From contig CM082582.2 in assembly GCA_040954595.2 (NCBI GenBank), forward strand, positions 3,224,001 through 3,288,000: a stretch of DNA of 64,000 nucleotides. Direction: 5' to 3'. Made by a program: the position numbers and the translations under genes. The DNA is from Balanoglossus misakiensis (Eukaryota > Hemichordata). The notes beneath the pieces were generated by a model. It was not told where the DNA came from. It saw only the letters and a program-made list of their open reading frames with translations, and made no database searches. Positions 19,107 to 30,859 of the stretch are shown here, piece by piece. Position 1 is the first letter of the stretch; each line of letters begins with the position of its first letter.

Positions 19107-22100
19107 CTGGAATGTAAATGCAAATCTGGTATATTAGTAAGGAAAATATTTCTGATGTATACCTTGAATTAGAACAATATACTGATGATTTAACTTGGTA
19201 TGATTTGATTTGATTTGTACGATTTTGTTAAGTATCATTAATCGTTAGGTCAATTTTTATCACTTGGGTCACAATTACATTTCAAAACTATGCAATCTTT
19301 TGTCAATAATGTAGAAATAATACTGACACTCATCACTGAGATTTGTCTGGCGAGGTCTTTGAATGTGGGTCGTTCTCGAGGCTTTTGTCGCCAGCATGAC
19401 AGGATCAGGTTGTATCTGTAGGTGTAGGGCACATATACAAAACAGATTACATGTACATGCCAACACAGACCACAGCGGGCTGCAAACATGAAAGTTATAG
19501 ATGGCGGAGTACGTTCCTATGTGCATTTTCCCCACCTGTCTTATCATTAGCTAATCCAGAATAAAAGCTATCGCATTTCCCATTAAGCACCTGCTAACGA
19601 CTTAATCTGTGTGCCCCATCCACGGATTAAATTGATAAAGTAAACATCGGTCAGCGAGAACTGACCGATGTTTATTTTATCCACTTAATCCGTGGATGGG
19701 GCACACAGATTAAGTCGTTAGCAGGTGCTTAATGGGAAATTCGATAGCTTGTATTCTGGATTAGCAACTGATAAGGCGGGTGGGGGTAACACAGAAAAAT
19801 AACAAGCACAGAGACTGTTCAGTAAGTACTGTTTATTGGGGAAAATGCGGATCAGAACTCCGCCATTTATAACTTTCATGTTTGCAGTCCCCTGTGCACA
19901 GACTGGCACTGAAGCAGCCTCTTTGTAGGATAATACCTGTCAGAGACAGTGTAACGACAAAATGGCGGTACAGTCTGTCTGTCTGCCTGCCTGCCAGTTT
20001 GCCTGTCTGTCTGCCTGCTTCTTGGTTTTCCTGTCTGTCTGTCTGTTTGTCTGTCTGTCAGTTTGCCTGTATTTGCCTGTCTGTATATCTGTGTCTGCCT
20101 ACCTGCCTCGTCGACTTGCATGCCTACTTGACGGCCTACCTACATGACAATACACCACGACACCACGAATGTTCAGACTTCAATTCAATAGTCAACTCAC
20201 ATGTCGTCTGCACCATGATCTGGTTTGAGTAACCGGTAACCCCTCTTCAGCTTCATCAGTACGTCATTCAGTGCATCCTCAGAGTAGGGCAGGCGACCTG
20301 CATGTCAAGAAATTAATTTTATTGACAGATACAATTGTTTCCACTATATTTCTACATACACATGGACGAGTTAACAGTCCTCAGAATGTCTTACCAAGGG
20401 TGAACACTTCCCACAATACAACACCGAACGACCATACGTCAGTTAACTGGTCAAAGTTCAGCTGGGTCAATGACTCGAGTGCCATCCATCGGTACGTAAG
20501 ATCATGCTAAAAAAAAGAGAAAAACAATATTTATACAGCATTTGTTTGGATAAGTTCTGTTTATTCGTAACAATATCGAACACAAAGTCTTTCTGAATGT
20601 AACTAGGCATCATATAATCAGGCTTGAAGGTGTCAATTGTGTGATTTAAATAACATTAGTGCTACCTGCTTCGTGAGTCTGAAGAACTGTCTGTCCCCGA
20701 TAACATCGGACGAATAGGTGAAGTTCGATATTTTACAAGTCATTCTGTCGCAAATTAAAATGTGATTTGCCGCCAGATACCTGTGTATTACCTGTTGAAA
20801 GAAATCATTGCAGTTTTGGGAATGTGTATTTTTTGTATTGTATTATTTGACAGAGCTATCACAGTGTACATTTAATTTGTTAGTTTTAATAAGACGTTTA
20901 TATGTTTAAGTATCATGAGTGAGTTTTCACTCCCCATTTCAATGTTTTACATTAATTATAACTGTAAACTATTGAGAACAGGGAAAGTGAAACAAATATC
21001 TATTCAATACCTAAATTCCTCTGCCATACCCTGCCCTCTTATGATCAAAACAAATACACTTACATTATTGGAAGACAGATATTCCATTCCTTTTGCAATA
21101 TCCAAGCTAAATGCCAAAAGCCTCTGCCTCGTTAAGTTAGCACCTAATGAGAGTATTACGTCGTGGTGTGTATGCATAAAATTCCTCAGGTTACCGTATT
21201 GTGGTTGCTCTGTTAAAAGGTATTGTGGATCTGAAACAGAAGTTCAACACTTTCAATGTGATATAGCTGTTGGTTGAGTAGAAGATTTTCAACTCATTGC
21301 AATTGGATGCTAGGCAAGTAGCGTTGTGTGATACTAGACTAGTTTTGAACAAACATTGTAACCTCTACATTGTAATTGCTGAATAGCTACAGTTCATAAA
21401 AGAAAACTTGCTTAAATTCTATATAGTCTCGGAATTCATATATACAAGTTTTGGGTTCGGTATCATAACTCTGTGTATTTGTTTGACAATTTAACGGGGA
21501 GATCTCAACCGACCGTCACGATCCGAAACTATTGTCCGAGGTCGTGCTAAAACTGTATCCAGAAGTTTCGATAGATATTGTAAATGATTAGGCCCTATTG
21601 TGATAACCTAGTGATTCGTGTGTCCATAATCAACTCAGGCTTACAGAACCGTATTTGATCTTTATAAGTAACACAGAAGATCTGTCTCTCTATCTCACGC
21701 CCATTTCTCATGCGTTATAAATCTGATAAATTTTAACCAACAAAGGGGGCATTTTACCGGGAATGTGATACCAATAGTCCTACTCACCAACTTTTGTACA
21801 GCACCCCAGGAGACTGTTAACGTTTGTGTGTAAATCGAGAGACTTCATGAGTTCGATTTCTCTCCTCAAACATAGCGCTGATTCCTCAGTGTCTGCAATA
21901 ATGTGAGAAAACTTTCAGATGTGTTCACCATCTTGTTTTCACAAAATTTGTATTCTCAATTTTAATAGTGAATATGAAAGTTGCGTTGAGCAAAATTCTT
22001 ATTATCCAGGCGCATGACACATTATACATAATTGATGCTTTTAGTTTGTTCCCAAGCTCTCTGTCTTTATATGTTTCACATGGAATTTGATGCACATTAT

Positions 22101-23617
22101 CCTATGAAAATGTACACTACCTGTTGGTGACTTGATAAAAACATTGGTTGACCCCTCCTTGCCTCCAATGAACCAAGCTTCGCCTCTATGTATCTGGTAG
22201 ATGTCACCAACAAAGACACGTTCTGTAATGTGCAGTCTGTCCCTCTCGACCTCAAAAACCCGCTGTCCTGGGTACAAGTATTCCCCCTCAGCCAGATCGT
22301 CGATGTCCGGTTCCACGTATGGACCCTCAGATACACTCGCCTGCCGATGTTCACATGGATTTAAGAATTATCAGTGTGATAGGATGGGTTGAAAAGTAAT
22401 AAATTCGAATTGTGGCGTCTCTAAGATTATTAAAACCACTACAGGGAACAAAAGCTACTAAGCTATTGTAAATGTAAGGCAATTGGTACTGGTTTCTTGC
22501 TAAAAACATTGATAGAAAGCTTGGCAAGATTGCATCCCTACAATATACGGACTCAACGTTGGCAAGCTACACTTCTTTCTGCATAATAATGAAGAAATAA
22601 AATTACCATTGTGTGAAATAAATCAGTAGATGCAGCCTCATCGTATTCATGTATGCTTTCACTTTCTGCAGCAATACTTCCCCTGTCTCTCTCATCTCTC
22701 ACAACGGTTGGTATCTGCTCGTATGAATGTAATATTTGTTCTGGTTCATCTGAAAAAGAACAATATGTTGGAATGTAGTTTGGAAAATGTAATATTCCTA
22801 TAAGGATGCACTTTGTGTTTAAATAGAAAGTAGAATATTAATTCACCTATTTCAGTCGATTCTTTTGTTCCTGCTTGTGAGGCATCATCTGCAATAAAAC
22901 CGACATATACCGGTAAAATAAGAAAAAAAAAACAATAATAACAATTAAAAGCAACAACAACAACAGCAACAACAACAAAGTGGAATTCAAATTTCTCTTA
23001 CCTTGAGGAATAGCTGAACGAAAGCTGCGAAACCGCCTGTAAACTGTACGGAACATTAAGAAGAGATAACATTAGAGCATTATATCATTTTTAGTAATAC
23101 ACACACATACACACACACTTTCTGTATGTATGTGTGTGAATATATGTATGTGTGTGTATGTATTTATGTATATTGCACCACACGTTGCCAAGATCAATGC
23201 CAAAGATACACATACCATTTCATCTGAAAGTCCTTCAGTTGATACTCTAGTGGTTTTATTATGCACCATAGCCTTGTAATTTATGCAAATGAGGAAAAGT
23301 TAATTTGAAACAACTTCTTTGAAAAAGGTTCAAAATATCAAAATTCATTTTTTGAAAAAAATTCATGATGTATAACCCATGTAAAATATTCAAAAAGGTC
23401 AAAAATATCAAAATTGAAAAAAATCGAACATTGGTCATTTTTATGTTATAAATTCAGAAAGTCGAGAATTGGTCATCCAGATACTAACCTCTGTGCATCC
23501 CATGTGATTTATACAAAGTAATCACAATGATTACAACCAGTACAGTTATTACGACGGTGGCCATTACAATTACAATGGTTTCATACATCACCGGCTGGTT
23601 GTTTTCCGGGTTCCAAC
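16404..23617 (-). CDS. Receptor C with two tandem pseudokinase cassettes
   Basis: Exons in transcript order: 23617-23489 (membrane segment, IVIVMATVVITVLVVIIVI), 23043-23002, 22888-22847, 22749-22607 (EYDEAASTDLF), then the proximal cassette 22340-22121, 21892-21788, 21230-21064, 20791-20666, 20506-20395, 20297-20201 and 19415-19337, then the distal cassette 19106-18884, 18674-18570, 17996-17830, 17589-17464, 17369-17258, 16931-16835 and 16503-16404. Every junction is phase-matched. Only 230 bp separates the cassettes, too little for another signal peptide, ectodomain and membrane segment, and the distal cassette opens at a splice acceptor. Both lack the HRD and DFG Asp residues. The juxtamembrane exon ends in phase 0 and both cassettes begin in phase 0, so it could also splice straight to the distal one. 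Known parallel: JAK kinases pair a pseudokinase with a kinase, but here both look dead. The ectodomain upstream of 23617 is poorly resolved. Confidence 0.72.
19480..19887. mobile_element. Long hairpin element in a gene C intron
   Basis: The ends CTGCAAACATGAAAGTTATA (19480) and its inverted partner ending CATGTTTGCAG (19887) begin arms that pair almost to the centre near 19654, where GGTCAGCGAG meets CTGACC. The right arm carries an insertion of about 50 bases (19790-19840) absent from the left. No coding capacity. It lies 64 bp upstream of the last exon of the proximal cassette. Confidence 0.75.
19974..20110. repeat. Degenerate (CTGT/CTGC)n microsatellite
   Basis: A run of CTGT and CTGC units with interruptions, in the same gene C intron as the long hairpin. 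Confidence 0.85.
23090..23170. repeat. CA/TG-rich simple repeat
   Basis: ACAC runs followed by TGTG and TATG runs give a self-complementary low-complexity patch in a gene C intron. Confidence 0.75.
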
Positions 23618-23765
23618 CTATAGGAGGCAATTTAAACATGGTTCACAAGATCAAAATCAAAACTCTTGTGCAATTGCAGGTTGACTTGAACATAACAAGT
23701 ACACCATTCTACATTGAATGTATATTACAGTGATTTATTAGCATTCATTGTTATAAAATACTTAC

Positions 23766-24240
23766 TGATGTTTTCTGTGCTCCGATTAGGAAACTTAGTC
23801 GATCCAAGCATTGTGTAATTCATGTCCCCTCTGCTGCTGATCAGAGACATTCTTATGCAAAGTAACCGTTACGATAAACTCGGCTTGAAGCAACTTTATG
23901 TGTTGATGAGATGCAGCATGTTCACCGACCAAAGCCTCTGTCTTTTCTGCTGTTCGGTAAACATGGAAATCTGTCCAATACTACTTGAAACACCACCTTA
24001 CCAGGTCAGCCAACTGACTTATTCAAAATAAGTGTGGTATTTTTGTAACGCCGCAGATGTATGAATATCCAGGTACGCCTATGCGATTCGTATTTTCCAA
24101 GAACCACCTGTCAGAAAAACCATACTGTAATGTCGTTCTCGTGCAGGGACTTCCCAGGGCAGTACCAGAGTCTGCGCTAAGCCCAGTATTACAATGATTC
24201 GTGATACCTCGATTGCCCATAGAAACCCAACATATAAACA
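23766..24240 (-). pseudogene. Possible degraded ectodomain of gene C
   Basis: A GTAAGT donor at 23765 in phase 1 fits the membrane exon, so an ectodomain exon should end at 23766. Upstream, stretches that look like protein (LLQAEFIVTVTLHKNVS, SYICGVT) fall in different frames separated by stops at several places. No intact reading or signal peptide was found. It may be decayed, mis-assembled, or split by introns that I could not see. Confidence 0.3.
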
Positions 24241-24807
24241 ATATGGTGTATACACAGAATATGTTTCACACCATAGCGATGGTACCCACTGTACACAATT
24301 GTGACTGCACTTTGCCAGATTATCGCCGTCTGATATTACCGGACATGTTTGTTTGTTCGAAGAAAAAGAGCCAAACAACTCCCCATTGCCATATTAGTCA
24401 CCAGTTTCTGGAAGTGGTAACTGTCAATGGTTAACCAACCCGGGTCACACTAGGTTTACCTTTCACCCCACAAGAGGTCACATCACAGATGCACGACCAG
24501 TTAAGTGGTCTTGTGGTCAAGTTGATGAAATTGGCCGCATAGGTTATACAATACTTGTATAATGTGTCAAAACAACAAATACAATATGTAATAACTATTT
24601 GTTATTTGGACAAAAAATCCACCGAGCACGAATTATCTCTCTGTCACGTGCAGAAAATATACTAGAGCAGTCGGATCACCCAAACGACCAAATGTCACAC
24701 CGCAGATGTCGTGAGCTTTTTCGAAACTTCGTTATACAAACTATTTCTGGGTACACGGAAACGCATCTCTAAATAAGGTATGAATCAACCATGTTTATGT
24801 ATTCTGA

Positions 24808-25040
24808 ACGGACTTGTCACTACTCTCGAACGACCCTATTTCCCCCTCCATGTCCCTAAAATTTCCACCACTAGCTTTTCGAGGGGTGGACTACGTCATG
24901 AAAACCTCTTTCGAGCCAAACGAAAACACAAGCCCACAGAACTAGGTTATGAGTCAGTCCCAATTGTGCACCTTGGGTGGACTTGTTACTACTCTCAAAG
25001 GATCTTATTTCCTTGTACCGTGTTCCAAAAGTTCCCATCA
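24808..25040 (+). repeat. Diverged direct duplication, period about 170 bp
   Basis: GGACTTGTCACTACTCTC (24808) recurs as GGACTTGTTACTACTCTC (24978), and similarity continues for about 60 bases. It lies between the head-to-head genes C and D. Confidence 0.55.
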
Positions 25041-25267
25041 CTCCCAATTGTTCCATGGTTTAAGTACATATACGTCACACAAAATAATTACTAGAGGTAC
25101 GAAAACATATCCATACAGATTAGATGAGTCAAAATAACTGTGATTATATATCCTTGGCCGTGAATCACAATTATATGACCAGTTGCGAAGACAAATACAA
25201 AACGATACAAGTATACATAGGCAATGAACAAAAATAGCAGAACAAAGTAAAATCCATAAAAATATAT

Positions 25268-25368
25268 GGTAGACTAGACTAGACTAGACTCTAGTCTAAT
25301 CTAGTCTTGTTTAGTTTAGTTTAGTTTAGTCTAGTCTAGTCTAGTTTAGTTTAGTCTTGTCTATTTTA
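25268..25368. repeat. Pentanucleotide AGACT/AGTCT repeat with inverted symmetry
   Basis: AGACT units switch to AGTCT and AGTTT units, so the block can fold on itself. It lies about 120 bp upstream of the first recognised exon of gene D. Confidence 0.8.
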
Positions 25369-25485
25369 CTGAAAGTAAATAAATATGTAAATGAAATAAT
25401 TGAAATATTAATAATAAACCGTGGTCAATCCAACGCAATATTGAGAAAGATGAACGCAAATATTCTATGATATAATTTGTTACAG

Positions 25486-28111
25486 TTTGGGCATCGGATG
25501 TATCACCAACAATGTCCCCAGATATCAAGTCCACTGCCCCAATCTCATCGACTAGGGTAAAGACTAGTAGTTATAATACAACTACCGTTAGTGTACCAAT
25601 CAACGACGCAGGAAACGACACAACAACAGTTTATCTAACAACTGAAGAGATAATCGGTGAATATTCTTCAAAGACAAGGCAAAACGTCGACCCCAACGCT
25701 ACAGCGTTTAACAATGGAACAAGTTTAGTGGGCTCGAACACCAATTCTGAGATTTCAACCCAACCCACCTCAACCCTCTTGGAAATGAGTAAGCATACAA
25801 TTTTCAAAGAGATTAACACAACGTGATAAAGCTCAGCAATGTGAATTTGAATAACACGTTATTAATATGTGTTAATACTCACTATTCCGAGCCTAAAAAC
25901 AAACTAGGTATTAATTTCGAAGCTATCAGAACAGACAGAGTAAAGACAGAGGGACAGACATACAGACAGACAGAAAGACAGATGACCTTTTTGACACAGA
26001 TATAAATGGGATATATTTATGGTTCTCCACTTATATAACATCACTCGTGTCTGTATTTTTGTTTATCTCTTTCTTTTGAAAAATGGCATTTGGCAGTTCT
26101 AGTTATTGTTCTCTTAGTTCAATCTTTAAAAATGTATTGCAGATGGCAACGTGTCTACAGCAACAGGTCCATCATTAGCACATATAACCGGTCCTCTTCG
26201 TGGTGGTCACGTGGTAGTAATATCCATTATGCTAATATTCATAATTGTACTGCTAGTGATTGCAATAATATTGTCATTTCTCATCGCAAAAAACTGCAAG
26301 GCAAGAAGTGAGTACCATGTTGTCATTTGTATATAGTTTGTCAATATTTTTAATACCTAGTTAGGGCAAATTCATGTAAAACTGGCGCAGTATATTTCAC
26401 AAAGATCGTCTCATCAGAAATTGGTCAATTGACGAAAGTGCCAAACTTGGTGCGTTTTCCCATTAAATAAGATTTTACTATATTTCAGTATAAATTGATT
26501 AACAGTAGTAATTGCTAAGTACGTATTTGATAAAAGGAAACATTTAATCAGGGTCTATTTTCCCCCACAGGGAACAAACGCCAACAGGAAATGTGAGTAT
26601 TTAAGATTATATGCTTTAGATATTTGTGTTTATTTCATTTCATACCAAAAGGATCCATTTGCTGAAACTGCTTGTAATGTTTCTATCTCCTTTTTTCGCA
26701 TTGAATCTAGATACAACACACGTGTAGAAGCTCACGATGCAGGTCAGTTTGGGGAAAGTTTGTTTTTCATTTTCACCATTGATGGATGATGACAGTGTAC
26801 TATGAGTCAAAAATCAGTGCTGTCAAATAGGCAGGTCAACTAACTGTTAAATTACTTCCTGTGTCAGGGATACCCTTGACAACCCTTGCAGAAGGATTGC
26901 CAAGACGAACTCGCCGAATGAATGAATATGTGGACATAGAATCTCTTCTACACTCTACCCGAAAGAAAACGAGAAAACGTCATGCAAGCAAAGGTGAGCC
27001 TGAGGGGGGGGGGGAGAGAGAGAGAGAGAGAGAGAGAGAACAGACAGGCACATAGAGACAGTAGGAGAGAGCCAGAGGGAGCCAGAGGGAGAGACAGAGA
27101 CAAGGGAAGAGAGGGAGGAACATAGAGATAGTGCTTGGTGACCTGCTCTACCGGAAATGACGTAAATGAACATACATGTATTTATTCCAGCGGAGAATGG
27201 CAGATCAGTGGTTTATGACAATACAATGTATGAAAATATCCCACCTGCTGACGAAGACAAGGAAATAGACGTGGCGGCATTTTACCAAAATATGGGAGGT
27301 ATAAAACAATATGTGTACTCTAGATGTTTGTCCTTGTGTCCTTGGTTACTCGTTCTTGTGGGTGTTGGAAGTGATCCAAAATATGCAATTCAACATAATG
27401 TGATAGTTTTTATTGTTCGAGATTAGTTTCACTCATGGATAGAAACTGTTGCTTTAATATTTACAAGGGTTTGAAATATTTATGTAACACAATGGGCCAT
27501 TAAATATTGGAATACGTCCTGGAAGCATTAACCAAACATAAGTTCATCATTGAGCATATGATGCGAAGAATAGTCATATGTTATACTTGAAATACATGAT
27601 GGAATTATTGTCAGGTATTATGTTCTTACTTGTAATTTGCTTGTCTCCACATATTATTTTTTTCTTTCCCTTCATAGGTTATATTCTATTACACGATTAT
27701 TCTGGAAGTGATACTTCACAGGATTACAGAAATTGTGGAGAGCTGGTGGATTTAGAAGTGAACGATAAAAACCCTGAATCGAACACCAGCAGTCACTGCA
27801 CATTAAGCTGTGAACCCATTTATGGAAATTTGCCTCTTCAGAGAGAGGTCACATCACAGTACGAAGGGCATTATAACTTACTCCAAGAACCGAATTGTAG
27901 TGGCGTTATTAAACAGACATGCAATAGCGATAATGACAGAAGTCCATCTTATGAGAGCGCACCCCTTTTGCCCTGTCGCTGTCAGGGTGGTGGCGTATAT
28001 GGCGATTGCGTCTCCCCAGAACAGTCAAAGAAGAGAAGAGTCTCTAAAGATTCCACGACAGATACTGGTGATGTAAAGATACACATTTATGAAAACCTAC
28101 CGCTTATATAA
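25486..28111 (+). CDS. Transmembrane receptor D with Ser/Thr-rich stalk and pYxN tail (5' end missing)
   Basis: Exons 25486-25788, 26143-26307, 26571-26592, 26711-26742, 26868-26993, 27191-27298 and 27678-28111 (stop TAA). All phases agree. The first visible exon encodes about 100 residues rich in Thr, Ser and Asn, like a mucin-type stalk with N-glycosylation sites. The second has the membrane segment (VVVISIMLIFIIVLLVIAII). The tail has a basic stretch (RKKTRKRH) and many tyrosines: EYVDI, VVYDN, MYENIP, IYGNLP, SYESAP and IYENLPLI at the very end. Known biology: pYxN binds the Grb2 SH2 domain. It is a paralog of gene F: both have tiny exons after the membrane segment, then RR.N.YV and YEN.P. 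The signal peptide and any Ig exons should lie between 24250 and 25480 but I found none. Head-to-head with gene C. Confidence 0.7.
27004..27125. repeat. Poly-G and GA-rich low-complexity tract
   Basis: A run of G followed by GAGA and GGGAGAGACAGAGA units, directly after the donor at 26994 in gene D. Confidence 0.9.
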
Positions 28112-30230
28112 AACAGTTTCCTGTCGGACAGCCAACGTCAGTTTACAGGAAATAACCATGCAGATGGACACGGTGTTGCATGATGATGTTATTTTCGGAG
28201 ACTTTCAAAATTCTATACTGCAGTCTACTCATGCGTGGTTAACATTGAAATCAGTCAAACTTGGGGAATGAATTTCTCATTTCACGTTAGCTTTTCTGTG
28301 TTGATGTTTTCTGCTAAATAATTCATAAAAGTGTGAGAACAACAAATACAATGTCATCTTTTTCTCTGCGTGTGGATGGTTTATTCAACTATATTCGCCA
28401 TTGTAGGTAATTAATCAGATACGAAATTTGTTTGTCGGTTTTATGTGTGTCCCTCCCCATTCTGTCTTCATGAGCCTACCGAAATATCTCAACACATTGG
28501 AATGTTCTTAGTTTCGATGCTTGTTGGACTATGGTGCCTATTTTGAGTTGGCTGTCCCATCGATGATTTATTAAGTTGATAACCACTGCAGGCCCCTTTG
28601 AAATTTCTCTTTGGGGGAAAGGTTGAGTGGGAGTTATTTACAGCTACTATACCATGAACACCTGTTGCAACAAGCAGGGCCCGTGACTAGACTTCATTCA
28701 CATGTACTAAAACAAAGCTTATCAATGTGAACATGCCTCGTTTTCCTTTTTATCATGCTTCCTTATCACCAGAAAAAAATGTAGGCCAACAACACTTAAC
28801 CTTGTCTTCTGGACCCTGGGTTTAACTTGGGAATTTCATTGGATAATGGCACAACTGATCACAGCGTATACAATTGCATGGCTATTTCAGACGTTGTGTT
28901 TATTCTCGACGTATTTGTCTCACCAGAACAAAATGGACTGAGTTACAGGTTGATCAAAGAACCCCTGTGATTTGAGATAAGCTTGTGCTTAATATATGAC
29001 CCAGGCTGACTGCTGCTGACATGACAAAAAGTACCACAAGGTATCAGATCATCACTACAGCAGTGCAAATACAGAAGCCCATCAGTCATGATACCAAGCT
29101 GCGTTTGTGCAGGGTCATCACCGGTTATATTTTGTAATCAGCAAACAGAAATATTGTGTTGAAAATGATATATGCCACCATTTATTTTTATTAGGGCCAG
29201 CGTTTGCTGAGTTCATACTATGCCAATATGTCGGTTGCCTGCTCGAGACCTCGAGTAAAAAAAATACTGACGAGTCTTTTTGCCTCCCGTTTGGAAAGTT
29301 GTTGTCATTACGTTTCTATACCCACGAAAACGCCAATTATTCCTTTTTTTATTCCTGCCAACTGATTTCCCAATGACAAGATTATCCTGTTACTCATTTG
29401 CATGTAAATTGTATTCTACCCCATTAAATTGGCGTTAGGTGTCAGCTTCTATGCATATGCGACAAGAGTTTACTTGTTATAAAGTAATCGGAGTTTGTGC
29501 ATTAAAGGCCAGGCTTTCAGCTTGATCACTGTTGCAATGTTTCTTCTTGGTGGCGACATTTCGTCGACAGACAAACTGAAACTAATTAATTATTTACGTA
29601 TACGACGCATTCCTTTTTATCATGTATTGGAATCTATAACAAGAAATGATCTGGTAGGGGAGTGGCTATAGTCATGTCTGGCCGCGTCCATTTTTAAATG
29701 ACGCAGACAAATTGTGGCTGATCTCTGAATGCGCGTAACTGGGAATACCCATGACCGTCCCAGTATTAGACGATACACCATGGACTGTCTCAACGCTTTG
29801 CCGACAAGAGGACCTGCGAACAATCTGCACAAATTGCCTTTGTCAGGTAGGTCTGCAGGAAAACTGAACACAGTGTATATATAAACATAATTGGCTTGTC
29901 AACGACGATCACAATACCCAAAACATTGTTTCATCTCGAAAACCAGTTTTCAATTATAACCACTTGTATCTGCGTCATGTAGGTAACAACTGACAACGCC
30001 AGCGAGAAAGAGAATCACAGATGTGAACGCTGAATAGTAGCACATATAAGAAGACACTCTATTGCAAGAGAACGCTCGAGCCAACCGTGTGGTAGGGAAA
30101 GCCAATTTATCGATATACGTCGGTAAGTAGATATAGCAGGAATGGTGGTCGGATGCAAGTACAAATGAGAAAACAAACTATTACAGAAATTTCAAAACAG
30201 ATTTAAAACTCGAACTGTATATTTCATGTA
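28112..30230. other. Gap after gene D
   Basis: The 3' UTR of gene D should start here. Beyond it I see no exon, repeat or RNA gene that I can support. The longest open frame (29107-29376) has no splice context or domain. Confidence 0.4.
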
Positions 30231-30554
30231 TTGATTTTTTTCAAGTATCGCCGAGCCTTGGCAAGATTTAGATGTGGAAGCCTTCGACTAGAAATTGAAA
30301 CTGGGCGTCACAGACAAATAGACAAGGTGTTGAGGATCTGTAAATTTTGTCAGAAAGATATAGAAGATGAATATCATTTTCTGTTAGTATGCCCTTTCTG
30401 GGATTTTTTGAGGAAAAAGTACCTGCCATGTGAATTTTACAGGTCACCTTCCCTATACTCTTTAAAAACTTTAATGGAGACAAAAGATGTAAATCAAATC
30501 AAGAATTTAGCTTTATTTATCTTTCATGCGTTCAGAGTTAAAGAAGCAGAGTGA
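30231..30554 (+). mobile_element. LINE ORF2 C-terminal fragment
   Basis: About 100 residues with the zinc-knuckle-like end found in many non-LTR reverse transcriptases: ALARFRCGSLRLEIETGR, then CKFCQKDIEDEYHFLLVC and PFWDFLRKKYL, ending in TGA. Upstream domains are absent, so this is a 5'-truncated copy. Confidence 0.75.
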
Positions 30555-30859
30555 GCGTTAGAATTGGTTGGTTGTTTGTTTGTTCTTCTTTCCTCATGAC
30601 ATGTTATTATAATTCAGTCTTAGGACGGTGTCACTTGAACGACTTCAAGATTCTGTATTCATATAAGGGGCCGGAGGCCTACATTATGCAAAATAATTTT
30701 TACGGGCCCAAGCCAAGCCAGGCTTGGGCCCGTATTGGTTTCGTTGGGGTTTTTCAGTCTTTCTTTCTTTCCTTCTTTATTCTTGGTTCCATTTTTCGGC
30801 CACCTAAATCTTAAAAACTGCAGCACCACCCAGGCTGAAACTTGGTAGGCAGATAGGGG

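Larger units (their letters stand above)
19337..22340 (-). other. Proximal kinase-like cassette of gene C
   Basis: Seven exons of 220, 105, 167, 126, 112, 97 and 79 nt. The last is shorter than the 100 nt of the other three cassettes and ends at a weak GTGATG donor at 19336 (or GTCAGT at 19327, same phase). Keeps Lys in NVFIKSP and Glu in RREIELM. The catalytic loop is HRYLAANHILI, DFG reads NFT and APE reads ALE. The Gly loop is degenerate (FVGDIYQI). Confidence 0.75.

Noticed and set aside
24780-25094. Forward open frame as a possible N-terminus of gene D
   Set aside because: It runs through a diverged direct repeat and has no signal peptide or suitable donor in phase 1.
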